DNA of 64,000 nt, taken from an uncultured Mollicutes bacterium (lineage in GTDB: Bacteria; Bacillota_I; Bacilli_A; RFN20; CAG-826). Location: positions 62,001 through 126,000 of the forward strand of contig UQFN01000003.1 in assembly GCA_900540365.1 (NCBI GenBank), read 5' to 3'. The position numbers were made by a program, and so were the translations under genes. Positions 44,489 through 54,159 of this stretch are shown here, piece after piece. Positions within the stretch are counted from its first letter, which is position 1. Every line of letters begins with the position of its first letter. The notes under the pieces were generated by a model. It was not told the origin of the DNA, searched no databases, and was given only the letters and a program-made list of their open reading frames with translations.

Positions 44489-46822
44489 TTACTTTAAACA
44501 AATTTCGATAGCTTTATCGACACTATCCATATAAATAATTTCTAAGTTATCTTTTACTTCTTTTGGAAGTTCACTTACATGTTTTTTATTTTCACTTGGA
44601 ATAATAATTTTTTTAATACCACTTCTTAAAGCAGCTAAAGACTTTTCACGTAAACCACCGATTGCAAGGGCTTTTCCTCTTAAAGTAACTTCACCAGTCA
44701 TAGCAATATCACCACTAACAGGATGATTAGTTAAACATGAAATAATTGCCACCGTAATTGCACAACCTGCACTTGGTCCATCTTTAGGAACTGCTCCTTC
44801 AGGGAAATGAATATGAAGATCATTTTTAGCAAAAACTTCATCATCAATTCCATATTTTTTTGCATTAGCTTTTATATAGTCATAAGCAATACTACAACTT
44901 TCTTTCATAACATCGCCAAGTTTACCAGTTAAAACTAGATTTCCTTTACCAGGGAAGTTATTAACTTCAATTGGAAGAATATCTCCTCCAAATTCTGTAT
45001 AAGCTAAGCCAGTAACAACTCCAACTTGAGCACCTTTTTCTTTTGCAGTTGAATCAAAAATTTCGGTTCCTAAATATTCTTTAACTTTTTTAATAGTAAT
45101 AATTTCTTTAGTTTTTCTTTTTTTAGAAACTAGATTAACAACTACTCTTCGACAAATAGAACTTATTTTACGTTCTAATTCTCTAACACCAGCTTCACGA
45201 GTATAACGTTCAATTATATAAGTTAAAGCATCATCTTCAAATTGAATATCGCTTTCTTTTAAGCCATTAGCATCCATTTCTTTTTTAATTAAATGTTCTT
45301 TTGCAATATGCATTTTATCAATTAAGGTATAAGAATTAACTTCGATTAATTCAAGACGATCTCTTAATGGTTCTGGAATATTTCCTAAATAGTTTGCAGT
45401 ACATATGAATAAAACGTTACTTAAATCATAAGGTTCTTCAATGTAGTTATCGTTGAAAGCAAAATTTTGTTCAGGATCTAAAACTTCAAGTAAGGCACTT
45501 GAAGGATCCCCTTTATAAGAACTACCAATTTTATCAATTTCATCAAGTAAAAATACTGGGTTAGTAGTTTTAGCTTTACGCATGCCTTGAATAATTCTTC
45601 CAGGCATACTTCCAACATATGTACGACGATGGCCTCTAATTTCAGCCTCATCACTAACTCCACCTAAACTTGATTTAACAAATTTACGTCCTAAAGCTCG
45701 AGCAATTGAACGTCCTAAACTAGTTTTACCTACTCCAGGAGGTCCATAAAAACATAAAATTGGTGCTTTTAAATTACCAGTTTTTTGTTTAACAGCTAAA
45801 TATTCTATAATTCTTTTTTTAACTTTATCTAAACCATAATGATCTTCATCTAAAATATGTTGAACATTATTTAAATCATCATTATCAACTGTTTTTTCAT
45901 CCCAAGGAATCGAAAACATGATATCGATGTAATTTTTAATTAAACTTGCTTCTAAAGATGCTTGAGGCATCATATTAAAACGTTTAATTTCTTCTTTTAT
46001 TTTTTGTTTAATGTTAGGAGGATAGTTTCCTTCTTCTAACTTCTTATTAATATTTTCTTGATCAGTTAATTCAGGATCATCATTTAATTCTTCTTTAATA
46101 ATACGCATTTTCTCGCGTAATATATATTCTCTTTGATTTTTGGAAGCAGATTTTTGAAGTTCATTTTGAATTTCTTGTTCAATTAATAAATCTTGGGAAA
46201 TATAATCTAAATTATTTAAAATTAATTGGAGACGATCATTAACATCTTTTGCTTCTAATAACTCAAGTTTAATTTTAGTTGGAAAAGCTAAAAGTTGACT
46301 TAAAGCATAAGATAATTTCAAAGCATTAACTCCACTAGAAAGTTGTGAAATTAATTTATAACCATCAGAATTATTAAAATAAAGTCCAGATTGTTTTTCA
46401 ATCTTATCTAAAATTGTTTGAACAAGTTTCTCTTCTTTTCTTTCATCACCTAAAATATCAGAAAATAGTGAAACATTAGCATAATAAGCTTTATCAATAT
46501 CGTTATATTCTAATGATTCAATTTTAATTCTTTCAAGACCAATTAATCTTAATTTTAAAGTAGTATTTCCACTTGAAGATGAGATTCGACAAAGTGTTCC
46601 AGTTGAAGAAATATCTTCATATGAAAAATCACTGACTTTTGATTCACTTTTTTGAGTTACAACAACAACATATCCTTCAAATTTATCTAAAGATATTTTT
46701 GTTGCAGTCTTTGAAAAGCTTCTTTCAGCATATATTGTACTAGTAGCTTCAGGAAAAATAACAAATCCTTTGCAAACTAGTACTGGTAATCTAACAATTT
46801 CTCCTGGATTGATTGTGATCAT
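44489..46822 (-). CDS. lon: ATP-dependent protease Lon
   Basis: Cytoplasmic AAA+ serine protease, 777 residues. It has the N-terminal LAN domain (RLPVLVCKGFVIFPEATSTIY), a long helical linker, and the AAA+ module with Walker A YGPPGVGKTSLGRSIARAL and Walker B FLLDEIDKIG. The C-terminal protease domain has catalytic Ser in PKDGPSAGCAI and the Lys about 43 residues later in GLREKSLAAL. It begins two bases after the tig stop. ClpX, which separates tig and lon in Bacillus, is not here. Confidence 0.97.
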   Translation of the reverse strand: MITINPGEIVRLPVLVCKGFVIFPEATSTIYAERSFSKTATKISLDKFEGYVVVVTQKSESKVSDFSYEDISSTGTLCRISSSSGNTTLKLRLIGLERIKIESLEYNDIDKAYYANVSLFSDILGDERKEEKLVQTILDKIEKQSGLYFNNSDGYKLISQLSSGVNALKLSYALSQLLAFPTKIKLELLEAKDVNDRLQLILNNLDYISQDLLIEQEIQNELQKSASKNQREYILREKMRIIKEELNDDPELTDQENINKKLEEGNYPPNIKQKIKEEIKRFNMMPQASLEASLIKNYIDIMFSIPWDEKTVDNDDLNNVQHILDEDHYGLDKVKKRIIEYLAVKQKTGNLKAPILCFYGPPGVGKTSLGRSIARALGRKFVKSSLGGVSDEAEIRGHRRTYVGSMPGRIIQGMRKAKTTNPVFLLDEIDKIGSSYKGDPSSALLEVLDPEQNFAFNDNYIEEPYDLSNVLFICTANYLGNIPEPLRDRLELIEVNSYTLIDKMHIAKEHLIKKEMDANGLKESDIQFEDDALTYIIERYTREAGVRELERKISSICRRVVVNLVSKKRKTKEIITIKKVKEYLGTEIFDSTAKEKGAQVGVVTGLAYTEFGGDILPIEVNNFPGKGNLVLTGKLGDVMKESCSIAYDYIKANAKKYGIDDEVFAKNDLHIHFPEGAVPKDGPSAGCAITVAIISCLTNHPVSGDIAMTGEVTLRGKALAIGGLREKSLAALRSGIKKIIIPSENKKHVSELPKEVKDNLEIIYMDSVDKAIEICLK

Positions 46823-46824
46823 CC

Positions 46825-48120
46825 TTATTTATTTTCCTCTTTTACTGCGATATTTGAATCAATTAAGAAACGAACAATCTTATCTTGAATCAAATTTTGT
46901 CTAATTCTATCAACATTTTTTGAGAAAACTTCTTTAACTTTTTCTGCTTCCATACCATATTGAGCAGCAACATTTGCGTAGTAATCTTCAAGATCTTTAT
47001 CAGTTAAAGTAATTTTTTCAGTGTTAGCAACTGCTAATAAAACTAAATATTCTTCTAATCTACGTCTAGCTTGGACATTGAAATTTTCATTAATCTTTTC
47101 ATCATCTAAACCAGTAATTTCTTTATATTGTTCAAAAGTAATTCCATTTTGACTAATTTGAGCAATCATATCATCTTTCATTTGTTTAACTTCAGCTTCA
47201 AGAACTTTTGGTGAAATTTCAAATGTAGAATTTTTAACAACTTCATCAAGGATATTTGCAAATAATTTGCTATGAGCTTCTTGGGTTTTTTGAGCTTTTA
47301 AAGTTTCTTCTTGATGTTTTTCTAAATCAGCAATGTTATTAACATCTTTGAAATTAAGTGATTTGACAAATTCATCGTTTAATTCAGGTAATTTTTTAGT
47401 TTTAACTTCATGAACAGTACAAGCAAATTTAGCTTGTTTACCAGCTAATTCTTTAACATATTGTTCAGGGAAAGTAACATTAACATCAACTTTTGTTTCA
47501 GGTAAACTACCAACTAATTGATCTTCAAAACCTGGGATGAATTGATTACTACCTAAAACTAATTCATAGTTATTAGCACTTCCACCATCAAATTCTTTAC
47601 CATCAACATAGCCTTTAAAATCGATAACAACGGTATCACCTAATTCAGCTTTTCCTTCTTTTAAAACTAATTCACTATTTTGATCAAGTAATTGTTTAAT
47701 AGAAGCATCAATTTCTTCTTTAGTAACTTTAACTTCATCTTCTTTAATGTTTAAGCCTTTATAAGCACCAAGTTTACATGTTGGCATTAAAGTAATAATA
47801 AATTTAACTTCTAATTCATCATCACTAACTTTTTCAACACGAACTTCTGGTTGAGCATAAGGTTGTAATTTATTTTCACTTAAAGCTAATTGATATAATT
47901 CATTTAATGATAAATTAATAGCTTCATTTAATGTATCACCTTTTGAAACATGATCTTTTGCAAGTTCAAAAGGAACTTTACCTTTTCTAAATCCTTTTAA
48001 AGTGACATTTTCACATAATTTTTTAAGTGCTTTATCTTGATTTTCATGCCATTTAGCACTATCTAAACTGACATTAACTTCAACAACACTATTTCCTTTT
48101 TCTACTAATTTTGTAGCCAT
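46825..48120 (-). CDS. tig: Trigger factor (ribosome-associated chaperone)
   Basis: Peptidyl-prolyl isomerase chaperone at the ribosomal exit tunnel, 431 residues. The ribosome-binding signature is GFRKGKVPFELA near residues 39-50. The FKBP domain (GDTVVIDFKGYVDGKEFDGGSA) comes in the middle and a helical C-terminal chaperone domain ends it. AAGGAG precedes the ATG. It has its own promoter (48153-48182) with a palindrome over the -10 box. Confidence 0.97.
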   Translation of the reverse strand: MATKLVEKGNSVVEVNVSLDSAKWHENQDKALKKLCENVTLKGFRKGKVPFELAKDHVSKGDTLNEAINLSLNELYQLALSENKLQPYAQPEVRVEKVSDDELEVKFIITLMPTCKLGAYKGLNIKEDEVKVTKEEIDASIKQLLDQNSELVLKEGKAELGDTVVIDFKGYVDGKEFDGGSANNYELVLGSNQFIPGFEDQLVGSLPETKVDVNVTFPEQYVKELAGKQAKFACTVHEVKTKKLPELNDEFVKSLNFKDVNNIADLEKHQEETLKAQKTQEAHSKLFANILDEVVKNSTFEISPKVLEAEVKQMKDDMIAQISQNGITFEQYKEITGLDDEKINENFNVQARRRLEEYLVLLAVANTEKITLTDKDLEDYYANVAAQYGMEAEKVKEVFSKNVDRIRQNLIQDKIVRFLIDSNIAVKEENK

Positions 48121-48152
48121 AAATATATTTCTCCTTTAATGTATACAAAAAA

Positions 48153-48182
48153 GATTATATACAAGTATATAATCATTTTCAA
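48153..48182 (-). promoter_or_regulatory. tig promoter with overlapping palindrome
   Basis: On the minus strand, TTGAAA (48182-48177), 17-base spacer, consensus TATAAT (48159-48154). A perfect 10-bp inverted repeat (GATTATATAC and its complement, 48153-48162 and 48165-48174, two bases apart) covers spacer and -10 box. It could be a repressor operator or, with the T6 that follows, a weak terminator of the upstream gene. Confidence 0.65.
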
Positions 48183-48201
48183 ATAAATTACAAATTTAAA
48201 A

Positions 48202-49143
48202 TTATGCAACTACTTTTGAATGAACATAATATTCATTAAAAGCTTTACTTAAGACTATTTTATATTCATTTAAAGTCTCTTCATCATAATTAAAGTTTTT
48301 AAAATTCTTTAATTCTTCCTGATAATCAATTTGATAAATTTTAGTTACTAACATTAAAATGACTAAAAAATATTCATTAAAAGAAAAGTTTTTAAAATAT
48401 TTTGGAAATAAAGCATAAATTAAGGCATTAGAGCATTCTTTTAAAGAATTTATTAATTGAATATTTTTAATGTTTGCTAAATATTTTGGTAAAGTTAAAA
48501 CTAAATCATCATTTATTTTTTTATAAGCTGGAAGATAATCTAAGGTATTAAAACTAAAATCTTCATTATTAATTTTTGTATGTAATAAATAATTTTTATT
48601 CGAGATAAAAAAATAAAGCATCATACTAAAATAATTTATATTGTATTCTTCAATTTTGTTAATAGCTTGAAAAACATATTTATCAAGGGTAATTCCTTCT
48701 TCTTTAAAAAGATAAATTGCTGAAAATACTCCTTGAACAGCTTCAAATTCATCATCACTACTTATTTTTTTAATAATTTTATCAACAATATTACTATCTT
48801 CTTGTTCTTCTTTAACAATTTTAGTTAAATTATCAGCTAATAATGGTAAATCTTTTAAAAATTCTTCAATTTCTTGAGAAACATACGGAGTATTTTGTAA
48901 ACGTTCAATAAAAGCGTATTTTTCATCATTTTTATTTAATTTAATTAAACAATATAAATTTGTTAAAGCAAATTCACTAATATTTTCCTTAACTAAATCA
49001 TCAAAAAATAAATTACTTAAATAAACTACTTCTTGATAGTTTTTTGAACTTACTAAATCAGAAATATCTTCATAAATTTCTTCGTTATTTTGTAATTTAG
49101 CTCTTAATTTTTCTACCAGGCTTTTTAATTCAATTTCGCTCAT
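48202..49143 (-). CDS. Conserved helical protein upstream of tig (possibly YsoA-like)
   Basis: A 313-residue, mostly helical, acidic cytoplasmic protein with no catalytic motif that I recognise. Repeated helix pairs in residues 25-75 suggest a TPR-like solenoid. Bacillus has a TPR-containing gene, ysoA, directly upstream of tig, so position suggests a diverged relative; this is inference. AAGGAG is perfectly placed before the ATG, within the end of uvrC (14-base overlap), indicating real and efficient translation. Confidence 0.6.
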   Translation of the reverse strand: MSEIELKSLVEKLRAKLQNNEEIYEDISDLVSSKNYQEVVYLSNLFFDDLVKENISEFALTNLYCLIKLNKNDEKYAFIERLQNTPYVSQEIEEFLKDLPLLADNLTKIVKEEQEDSNIVDKIIKKISSDDEFEAVQGVFSAIYLFKEEGITLDKYVFQAINKIEEYNINYFSMMLYFFISNKNYLLHTKINNEDFSFNTLDYLPAYKKINDDLVLTLPKYLANIKNIQLINSLKECSNALIYALFPKYFKNFSFNEYFLVILMLVTKIYQIDYQEELKNFKNFNYDEETLNEYKIVLSKAFNEYYVHSKVVA

Positions 49144-50899
49144 ATTTCTCCTTAATTTTTAAATAAAGTGTTTTAGCAACATCTTTTGGTAAGACTTGTT
49201 CAAGTTCATCTAAAGTAACACTCATTAACATTTCAGTAGTTGGATAAAGTTTAGTTAATAATTCTTTCTTTTTAATTCCTAAACCTTTAATATCATCAAA
49301 AATACTATTAAACATTGATTTATTACGCTTTTTAATATGTGTAGAAATCGCATAACGATGGACTTCATCCTGCATTCTAGTTAATAAAAAGAAAAGCGCT
49401 TTATTATCATCGAAATAATATTCTTTACCATTTTTATCAACTAAACCGCTTGTTCGATGCGAATCATTTTTAACTAAACCAACTAAATTAATATTTAAAT
49501 CTAATTCTTTTAATACTTGACTACCAACATGAACTTGATTAAGTCCTCCATCTAAGATAATTAAATCAGGTAAAGTAAGATTTTCTTCTTTTAAACGTTT
49601 ATAACGTCTAAATAATACTTCTTTCATCATCATTAAATCATCTTTGGAATTATATGATTCAATATTAAATTTTCGATAATTTTTCTTACAAGGTTCTCCG
49701 TTAACAAAAGAAACCATTGCTCCAATAGCGTTTGTTCCTTGAAGATGAGAATTATCGAATAATTCAATATTATATGGAGTTTTTATATTTAATAAATTAC
49801 CTAAATTTTCTAATAATTCTAAGTTATTATCATTTAATCTAGCGCTAACGAAATGTTCATCTAAATCTTCTTTACTATTAACTTTTGCAAGAGTTAAAAG
49901 TTCAAATAATTTTCCTTTAGTTGGAACAATAGTTTTAACTTCTAAAATTGAAGAAATTTTTTCACTTACTTCTTTATTACCAATAACGATTTCATCAGGT
50001 AATTTATTGTACAAGTAATATTGACATATTAAATTTGAAACAAATTCAATAGTCTCGCCAACTAGTTCATAAGTAAAATTTCTTTTACCGATTAAAATTC
50101 CTTCTCGATAAATAAAAATAGATAATGATAAATAGTTTTTATCTAAAGTATAAGCGAAAATATCACGGTCAATTTTATCAAATAGTTCAACATTTTGACG
50201 ATCGTTAATATGATTTATAGCCTCTAAATATTTTTTATATTCATTAGCATTTTCAAAATCTAAATTATTACTATAATAAAGTATTTTTTCTTTAATTTTT
50301 AAAAGAACTTCTTTATTATCACCTTTTAAAAATTTACGAATAGAATCAAATATTTTATCGTATTCATCAGGATTAATTTTATTAATACAAGGCGCTAAGC
50401 ATTGATTTAAATGATAGTATAAACATGGGACTTTAGGCACATTTTTACATTTTCTTAAAGGAAATAATTTATTTAATAAATCTACCATTTGATATGCATT
50501 ACTACTTAAAGGATATGGGCCAAAATATTCACATTTTTTATCTTTTAAGTTTCTTGCAATTGATATGTATGGATCTTTTGTTTTATGTAAAGCAATATAA
50601 GGATAATGCTTATCATCTTTTAATAAAATATTATAACGAGGTAAATACTTTTGAATTAAATTCATTTCTAAAATGAAAGCTTCTTTTTCGCTTCTAGTAA
50701 TAATAATTTCAAAATGGTCAACATGACTAACCATTGCCTGTGTTTTACCATTTTGAGGTCTTAAAAAATATTGAGAAACACGATTTTTAAGATTTTTTGC
50801 TTTCCCAATATAAATAATTTCCCCGAGTTCATTTTTCATTTGATAAACTCCAGGTTTATTAGGTAAAAGTAAAATATCCTCCTCTATTCGCTTATTCAT
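49130..50899 (-). CDS. uvrC: Excinuclease ABC subunit C
   Basis: Dual-incision nuclease of nucleotide excision repair, 589 residues. The N-terminal GIY-YIG domain is KPGVYQMKNELGEIIYIGKA. A Cys-containing segment CLYYHLNQCLAPC, a UVR helical hairpin, and the RNase H-like endonuclease domain (ELFDNSHLQGTNAIGAMVSF, LIILDGGLNQV) follow. A C-terminal HhH region (DDIKGLGIKKKELL) is also present. The start overlaps the mutS2 stop (ATGA). Confidence 0.96.
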   Translation of the reverse strand: MNKRIEEDILLLPNKPGVYQMKNELGEIIYIGKAKNLKNRVSQYFLRPQNGKTQAMVSHVDHFEIIITRSEKEAFILEMNLIQKYLPRYNILLKDDKHYPYIALHKTKDPYISIARNLKDKKCEYFGPYPLSSNAYQMVDLLNKLFPLRKCKNVPKVPCLYYHLNQCLAPCINKINPDEYDKIFDSIRKFLKGDNKEVLLKIKEKILYYSNNLDFENANEYKKYLEAINHINDRQNVELFDKIDRDIFAYTLDKNYLSLSIFIYREGILIGKRNFTYELVGETIEFVSNLICQYYLYNKLPDEIVIGNKEVSEKISSILEVKTIVPTKGKLFELLTLAKVNSKEDLDEHFVSARLNDNNLELLENLGNLLNIKTPYNIELFDNSHLQGTNAIGAMVSFVNGEPCKKNYRKFNIESYNSKDDLMMMKEVLFRRYKRLKEENLTLPDLIILDGGLNQVHVGSQVLKELDLNINLVGLVKNDSHRTSGLVDKNGKEYYFDDNKALFFLLTRMQDEVHRYAISTHIKKRNKSMFNSIFDDIKGLGIKKKELLTKLYPTTEMLMSVTLDELEQVLPKDVAKTLYLKIKEKYERN

Positions 50900-53190
50900 T
50901 TTAAATATACGATGGTTGAGCCTGTTCCACCATCATAATCTCCACCTAATTCAAATGATTTAACATTAACATTATGTCTTAAAGATTCATGAATTGCTCG
51001 TTTTAATTGTCCTGTACCATATCCATGAATTATTCGAACTTCTTTATACTTTTTAATAACGCAATCATCGATATATTTTTCTAAAATAGGAACTGCTTCA
51101 TCAATATGAAGACCAATTAAATTTAAACTTGTAGAAACTATTTTATCATGAGCTATTTCTTGATCAATATTTCGACTTTGATGTAATTTTTCTTTTGGAG
51201 TAGGAATTTTAACTACATGATCTTTAGTTGTATTTAAACTAAAACCTCCATCACTAGTAAATGAAATTTTATTTCCATTAATTCGCGTGATCTGACCGCT
51301 TGCTCCTAAAGCTTTAACTTCAACAAAATCTCCAATATTTAAAACTTCATCAGTTTTTTCTGTAAGACTTAATGCATTTAATTTTGCTTCAATTTCTTTA
51401 ATTCCTTTTTCTTTATTTTCTAAAAAATCATTGTAAATATCGTTAATTTCATCAATTTTGTTATCAATTATATTATCAAGTTCTTCAATCTTTTTATTTT
51501 TTAAATTTAATTCTTTTTCTTTTAAGGATGCTTCTTTTTCATCTAAAGATTTTGATAAATCTGATGCTTTTTTAAGCTTTAAATTAAGTTCATTTTCTTT
51601 ACGAATTAATTCACGCTCTTTATTATCTAAATAATCAATTTTAACATCAACTTTTGACTGATAATTCTTTGTATAAATATTTTTTGCTTCTTTAATTACG
51701 TCAAAAGGTAAGCCGAATTTTTGTCCTATTAAAAAAGCATATGATTTTCCACTAACTCCAAGTAACATTTTAAAGGTTGGCTCTATTTTATCTTCGTTAA
51801 AGACAAATGAGGCGTTAACAATTTTGTTATTGCTTAACCCGTATTTCTTTAATAATGGATAGTGTGAGGAAATTAATGAAATACATTTTTTTGATAACAA
51901 ATATTTGACTATAGCTACCGATAAGGCATCACCTTCTTTTGGATCAGTTCCATTTCCAAGTTCATCAATAACTACTAAATCTCTACTAGAAATATACTTT
52001 AAAATAACTGAAATAGTAGAAATGTGAGCACTGAATGTTGACAAGTTGCTTTCAATTGATTGGTTATCTCCAATATCAATATAGATCTTTTTAAAGAAAC
52101 CAATTTTACTTCCTTCTTCTATTAATAGTGGTAATCCAAGCTTACTCATATAAATTAAAGTAGCTACTGTTTTTAAGGCAATTGTTTTACCTCCAGCATT
52201 TGGACCACTTATGAGCATCATTGGATGTTCTTCATCTAAAATAAAATCATTTGGAACAACATTATCTTGATTTAATAAAGGGTGTCTAGCTCCAAGAAGC
52301 TTAATTTCTTGTTTGTTTGATATTTCAGGAATATTACAATTAAATTCTAAAGAAAATTTAGCCTTAGTTTCAAGAAAATCAAGTTGACCAATAATACGAT
52401 TATTATTTATTAAATCATCTTCATATTTTAAACATTCGTTAGTTAATTCTTTTAAAATTCTATTAACTTCATCTCTTTCTAATAACGAAGTTAAATGTTT
52501 TTCATTTTCTAAATTTACTATACTAGTTGGTTCAATAAAAGTTGTTTGACCACTATCACTTACATCATGAATTACCCCTTCAATCGAAGCTTTTAAACTT
52601 GTTGAAATTGGTAGAACAAATCTTCCATCTCTAATTACATAGTTTTCACTTTTCATAATATCTTTATATTTTGATGAAAGTGAATTAATTTGACTTCTTA
52701 TTTCTTTATCAAGACGATTAATTTTATCTCGTAATTCTTTTAATTTTTTAGAAGCAGAATCTAAAACTTTATTTTCATTACTAATTGTTCGGTTAATTCT
52801 AACGTATACTGATTCGATGAATTTTAATTTGCTAATAATTTGTTTAAGATTAGGTATATCAATATCTACTTTATTAAAAAATTTAATAATTTCAAAAGTT
52901 AAATAAACTTCATTTTTAAGTTCATTTAATGAAATTTCATCTAAATATGAACCTTTTTTTGCTATTTCAAAAGTTTCTTTAACTAAAATATTACTAGATA
53001 AAGGCAAATCACGATAAATTCTAACTACATTTATCATTTCAGCTAATTTATTATATTCATAAACTAACTTCTCTTTATTAGGTAAAACTTGAATATTAGA
53101 AATTATTTTTTTACCAGATAAACTTTTTATTTTGTTTGTTAATAAAAGCAGAATTTTATCGATTTCAAGTGTAAAAAATACTTTATCCAT
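50896..53190 (-). CDS. mutS2: Endonuclease MutS2 with Smr domain
   Basis: MutS-family ATPase involved in recombination control or ribosome rescue. From the ATG at 53190 it has 764 residues. It has a helical N-terminus and clamp, the ATPase with Walker A SGPNAGGKTIALKTVATL and Walker B VVIDELGNGTDPKEGDAL, a long coiled coil, a KOW-like segment, and a C-terminal Smr domain with HGYGTGQLKRAI. The usual LDLRG of Smr domains reads LIGLH. A TTG at 53217 would add nine residues; the ATG matches the family's start better. It is divergent from rnhC. Confidence 0.94.
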   Translation of the reverse strand: MDKVFFTLEIDKILLLLTNKIKSLSGKKIISNIQVLPNKEKLVYEYNKLAEMINVVRIYRDLPLSSNILVKETFEIAKKGSYLDEISLNELKNEVYLTFEIIKFFNKVDIDIPNLKQIISKLKFIESVYVRINRTISNENKVLDSASKKLKELRDKINRLDKEIRSQINSLSSKYKDIMKSENYVIRDGRFVLPISTSLKASIEGVIHDVSDSGQTTFIEPTSIVNLENEKHLTSLLERDEVNRILKELTNECLKYEDDLINNNRIIGQLDFLETKAKFSLEFNCNIPEISNKQEIKLLGARHPLLNQDNVVPNDFILDEEHPMMLISGPNAGGKTIALKTVATLIYMSKLGLPLLIEEGSKIGFFKKIYIDIGDNQSIESNLSTFSAHISTISVILKYISSRDLVVIDELGNGTDPKEGDALSVAIVKYLLSKKCISLISSHYPLLKKYGLSNNKIVNASFVFNEDKIEPTFKMLLGVSGKSYAFLIGQKFGLPFDVIKEAKNIYTKNYQSKVDVKIDYLDNKERELIRKENELNLKLKKASDLSKSLDEKEASLKEKELNLKNKKIEELDNIIDNKIDEINDIYNDFLENKEKGIKEIEAKLNALSLTEKTDEVLNIGDFVEVKALGASGQITRINGNKISFTSDGGFSLNTTKDHVVKIPTPKEKLHQSRNIDQEIAHDKIVSTSLNLIGLHIDEAVPILEKYIDDCVIKKYKEVRIIHGYGTGQLKRAIHESLRHNVNVKSFELGGDYDGGTGSTIVYLK

Positions 53191-53238
53191 ATTTAAATAT
53201 AATAGCATATTTGACAACTTTATGATATTATTTAACTA

Positions 53239-54159
53239 ATGATTACAATAAAAGTCGATAAGGCAATCTTAGAACAAATTGAGAATGAATATAAAGACTA
53301 TATCGTTAATAGAAACATCGGTTATATTATTTTTGTTGCAAAAACACCAACCAATATCATTACCGCTTATGAAAATAAAAAAGGTGTTAACTATAAAATA
53401 ACTATTCAAGGTGAGAATCATATTGAACTTGCTAAAAGATATTGCGATGATCCTTTATTATTCCCAAAAAAGAAAAAAGAATCGAAAGATTCAATGTATT
53501 ATATTGATGTAGATGCTCAAATTGGTAGTGATGAAGTCGGTACTGGTGATTTTTTTGGACCAATTGTTGTTTGTGCAGCTTTTGTTGATCACGATACTAT
53601 GAAACTTATTGAAGAATTTAAAATTCAAGATAGTAAAAAAATAACTGATAAGAAAATTCAAGAAATTGTCCCACTTCTATTAAAAAAAGTTCATTACGAA
53701 GTAAAAATATTACCAAATGCTAAATATAATTCTGCTTATTTAAGTGGATTTAATACAAATAAAATTAAATGCATTTTACATAATTTTGTCTTAACTAATT
53801 TACATGAAAGATGTCCTTATGTAAAAAATATTTATGTAGATCAATTTGTTAGCCCAGAAAATTATTATGAATATTTACAAGGTTTAAGTCGAGTAACAAA
53901 AGGAATTATATTTAAAGAAAAAGGTGAATCGTATTTCCCTAGCGTAGCATTAGCTAGTTGTATTGCTCGTTATTATTTCTTAGAACAAATGGAATTTTTA
54001 AGTAAAAAAATTGGTGAAAAAATTCCTTTAGGTGCTTCTAAAGAAGTTGATGAGTTTGCTAAAAGATACCTTGAAAAATATGGTTTAGAAGAACTTAAAA
54101 AAATATGTAAAGTAAGTTTTAAAAATTTTAAACAACTTACTGAAGTAAAATTATTTTAA
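53239..54159 (+). CDS. rnhC: Ribonuclease HIII
   Basis: RNase H of the HIII type, removing RNA from RNA-DNA hybrids; 306 residues. An N-terminal TBP-like substrate-binding domain (residues 1-85) precedes the catalytic core, with GSDEVGTGDFFGPIVVCAAF (Asp-Glu pair), IQDSKKITDKKI, and VDQF...YFPSVALASCIARY. It is the only rightward gene in this half of the window and is divergent from mutS2, as in Bacillus. No Shine-Dalgarno is seen. Its 3' end overlaps the convergent rluD-like gene by nine bases. Confidence 0.95.
   Translation: MITIKVDKAILEQIENEYKDYIVNRNIGYIIFVAKTPTNIITAYENKKGVNYKITIQGENHIELAKRYCDDPLLFPKKKKESKDSMYYIDVDAQIGSDEVGTGDFFGPIVVCAAFVDHDTMKLIEEFKIQDSKKITDKKIQEIVPLLLKKVHYEVKILPNAKYNSAYLSGFNTNKIKCILHNFVLTNLHERCPYVKNIYVDQFVSPENYYEYLQGLSRVTKGIIFKEKGESYFPSVALASCIARYYFLEQMEFLSKKIGEKIPLGASKEVDEFAKRYLEKYGLEELKKICKVSFKNFKQLTEVKLF

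Noticed and set aside
53211..53238. Consensus TTGACA before rnhC
   Set aside because: At 16-18 bases downstream there is no acceptable -10 box, so it was not called as a promoter.
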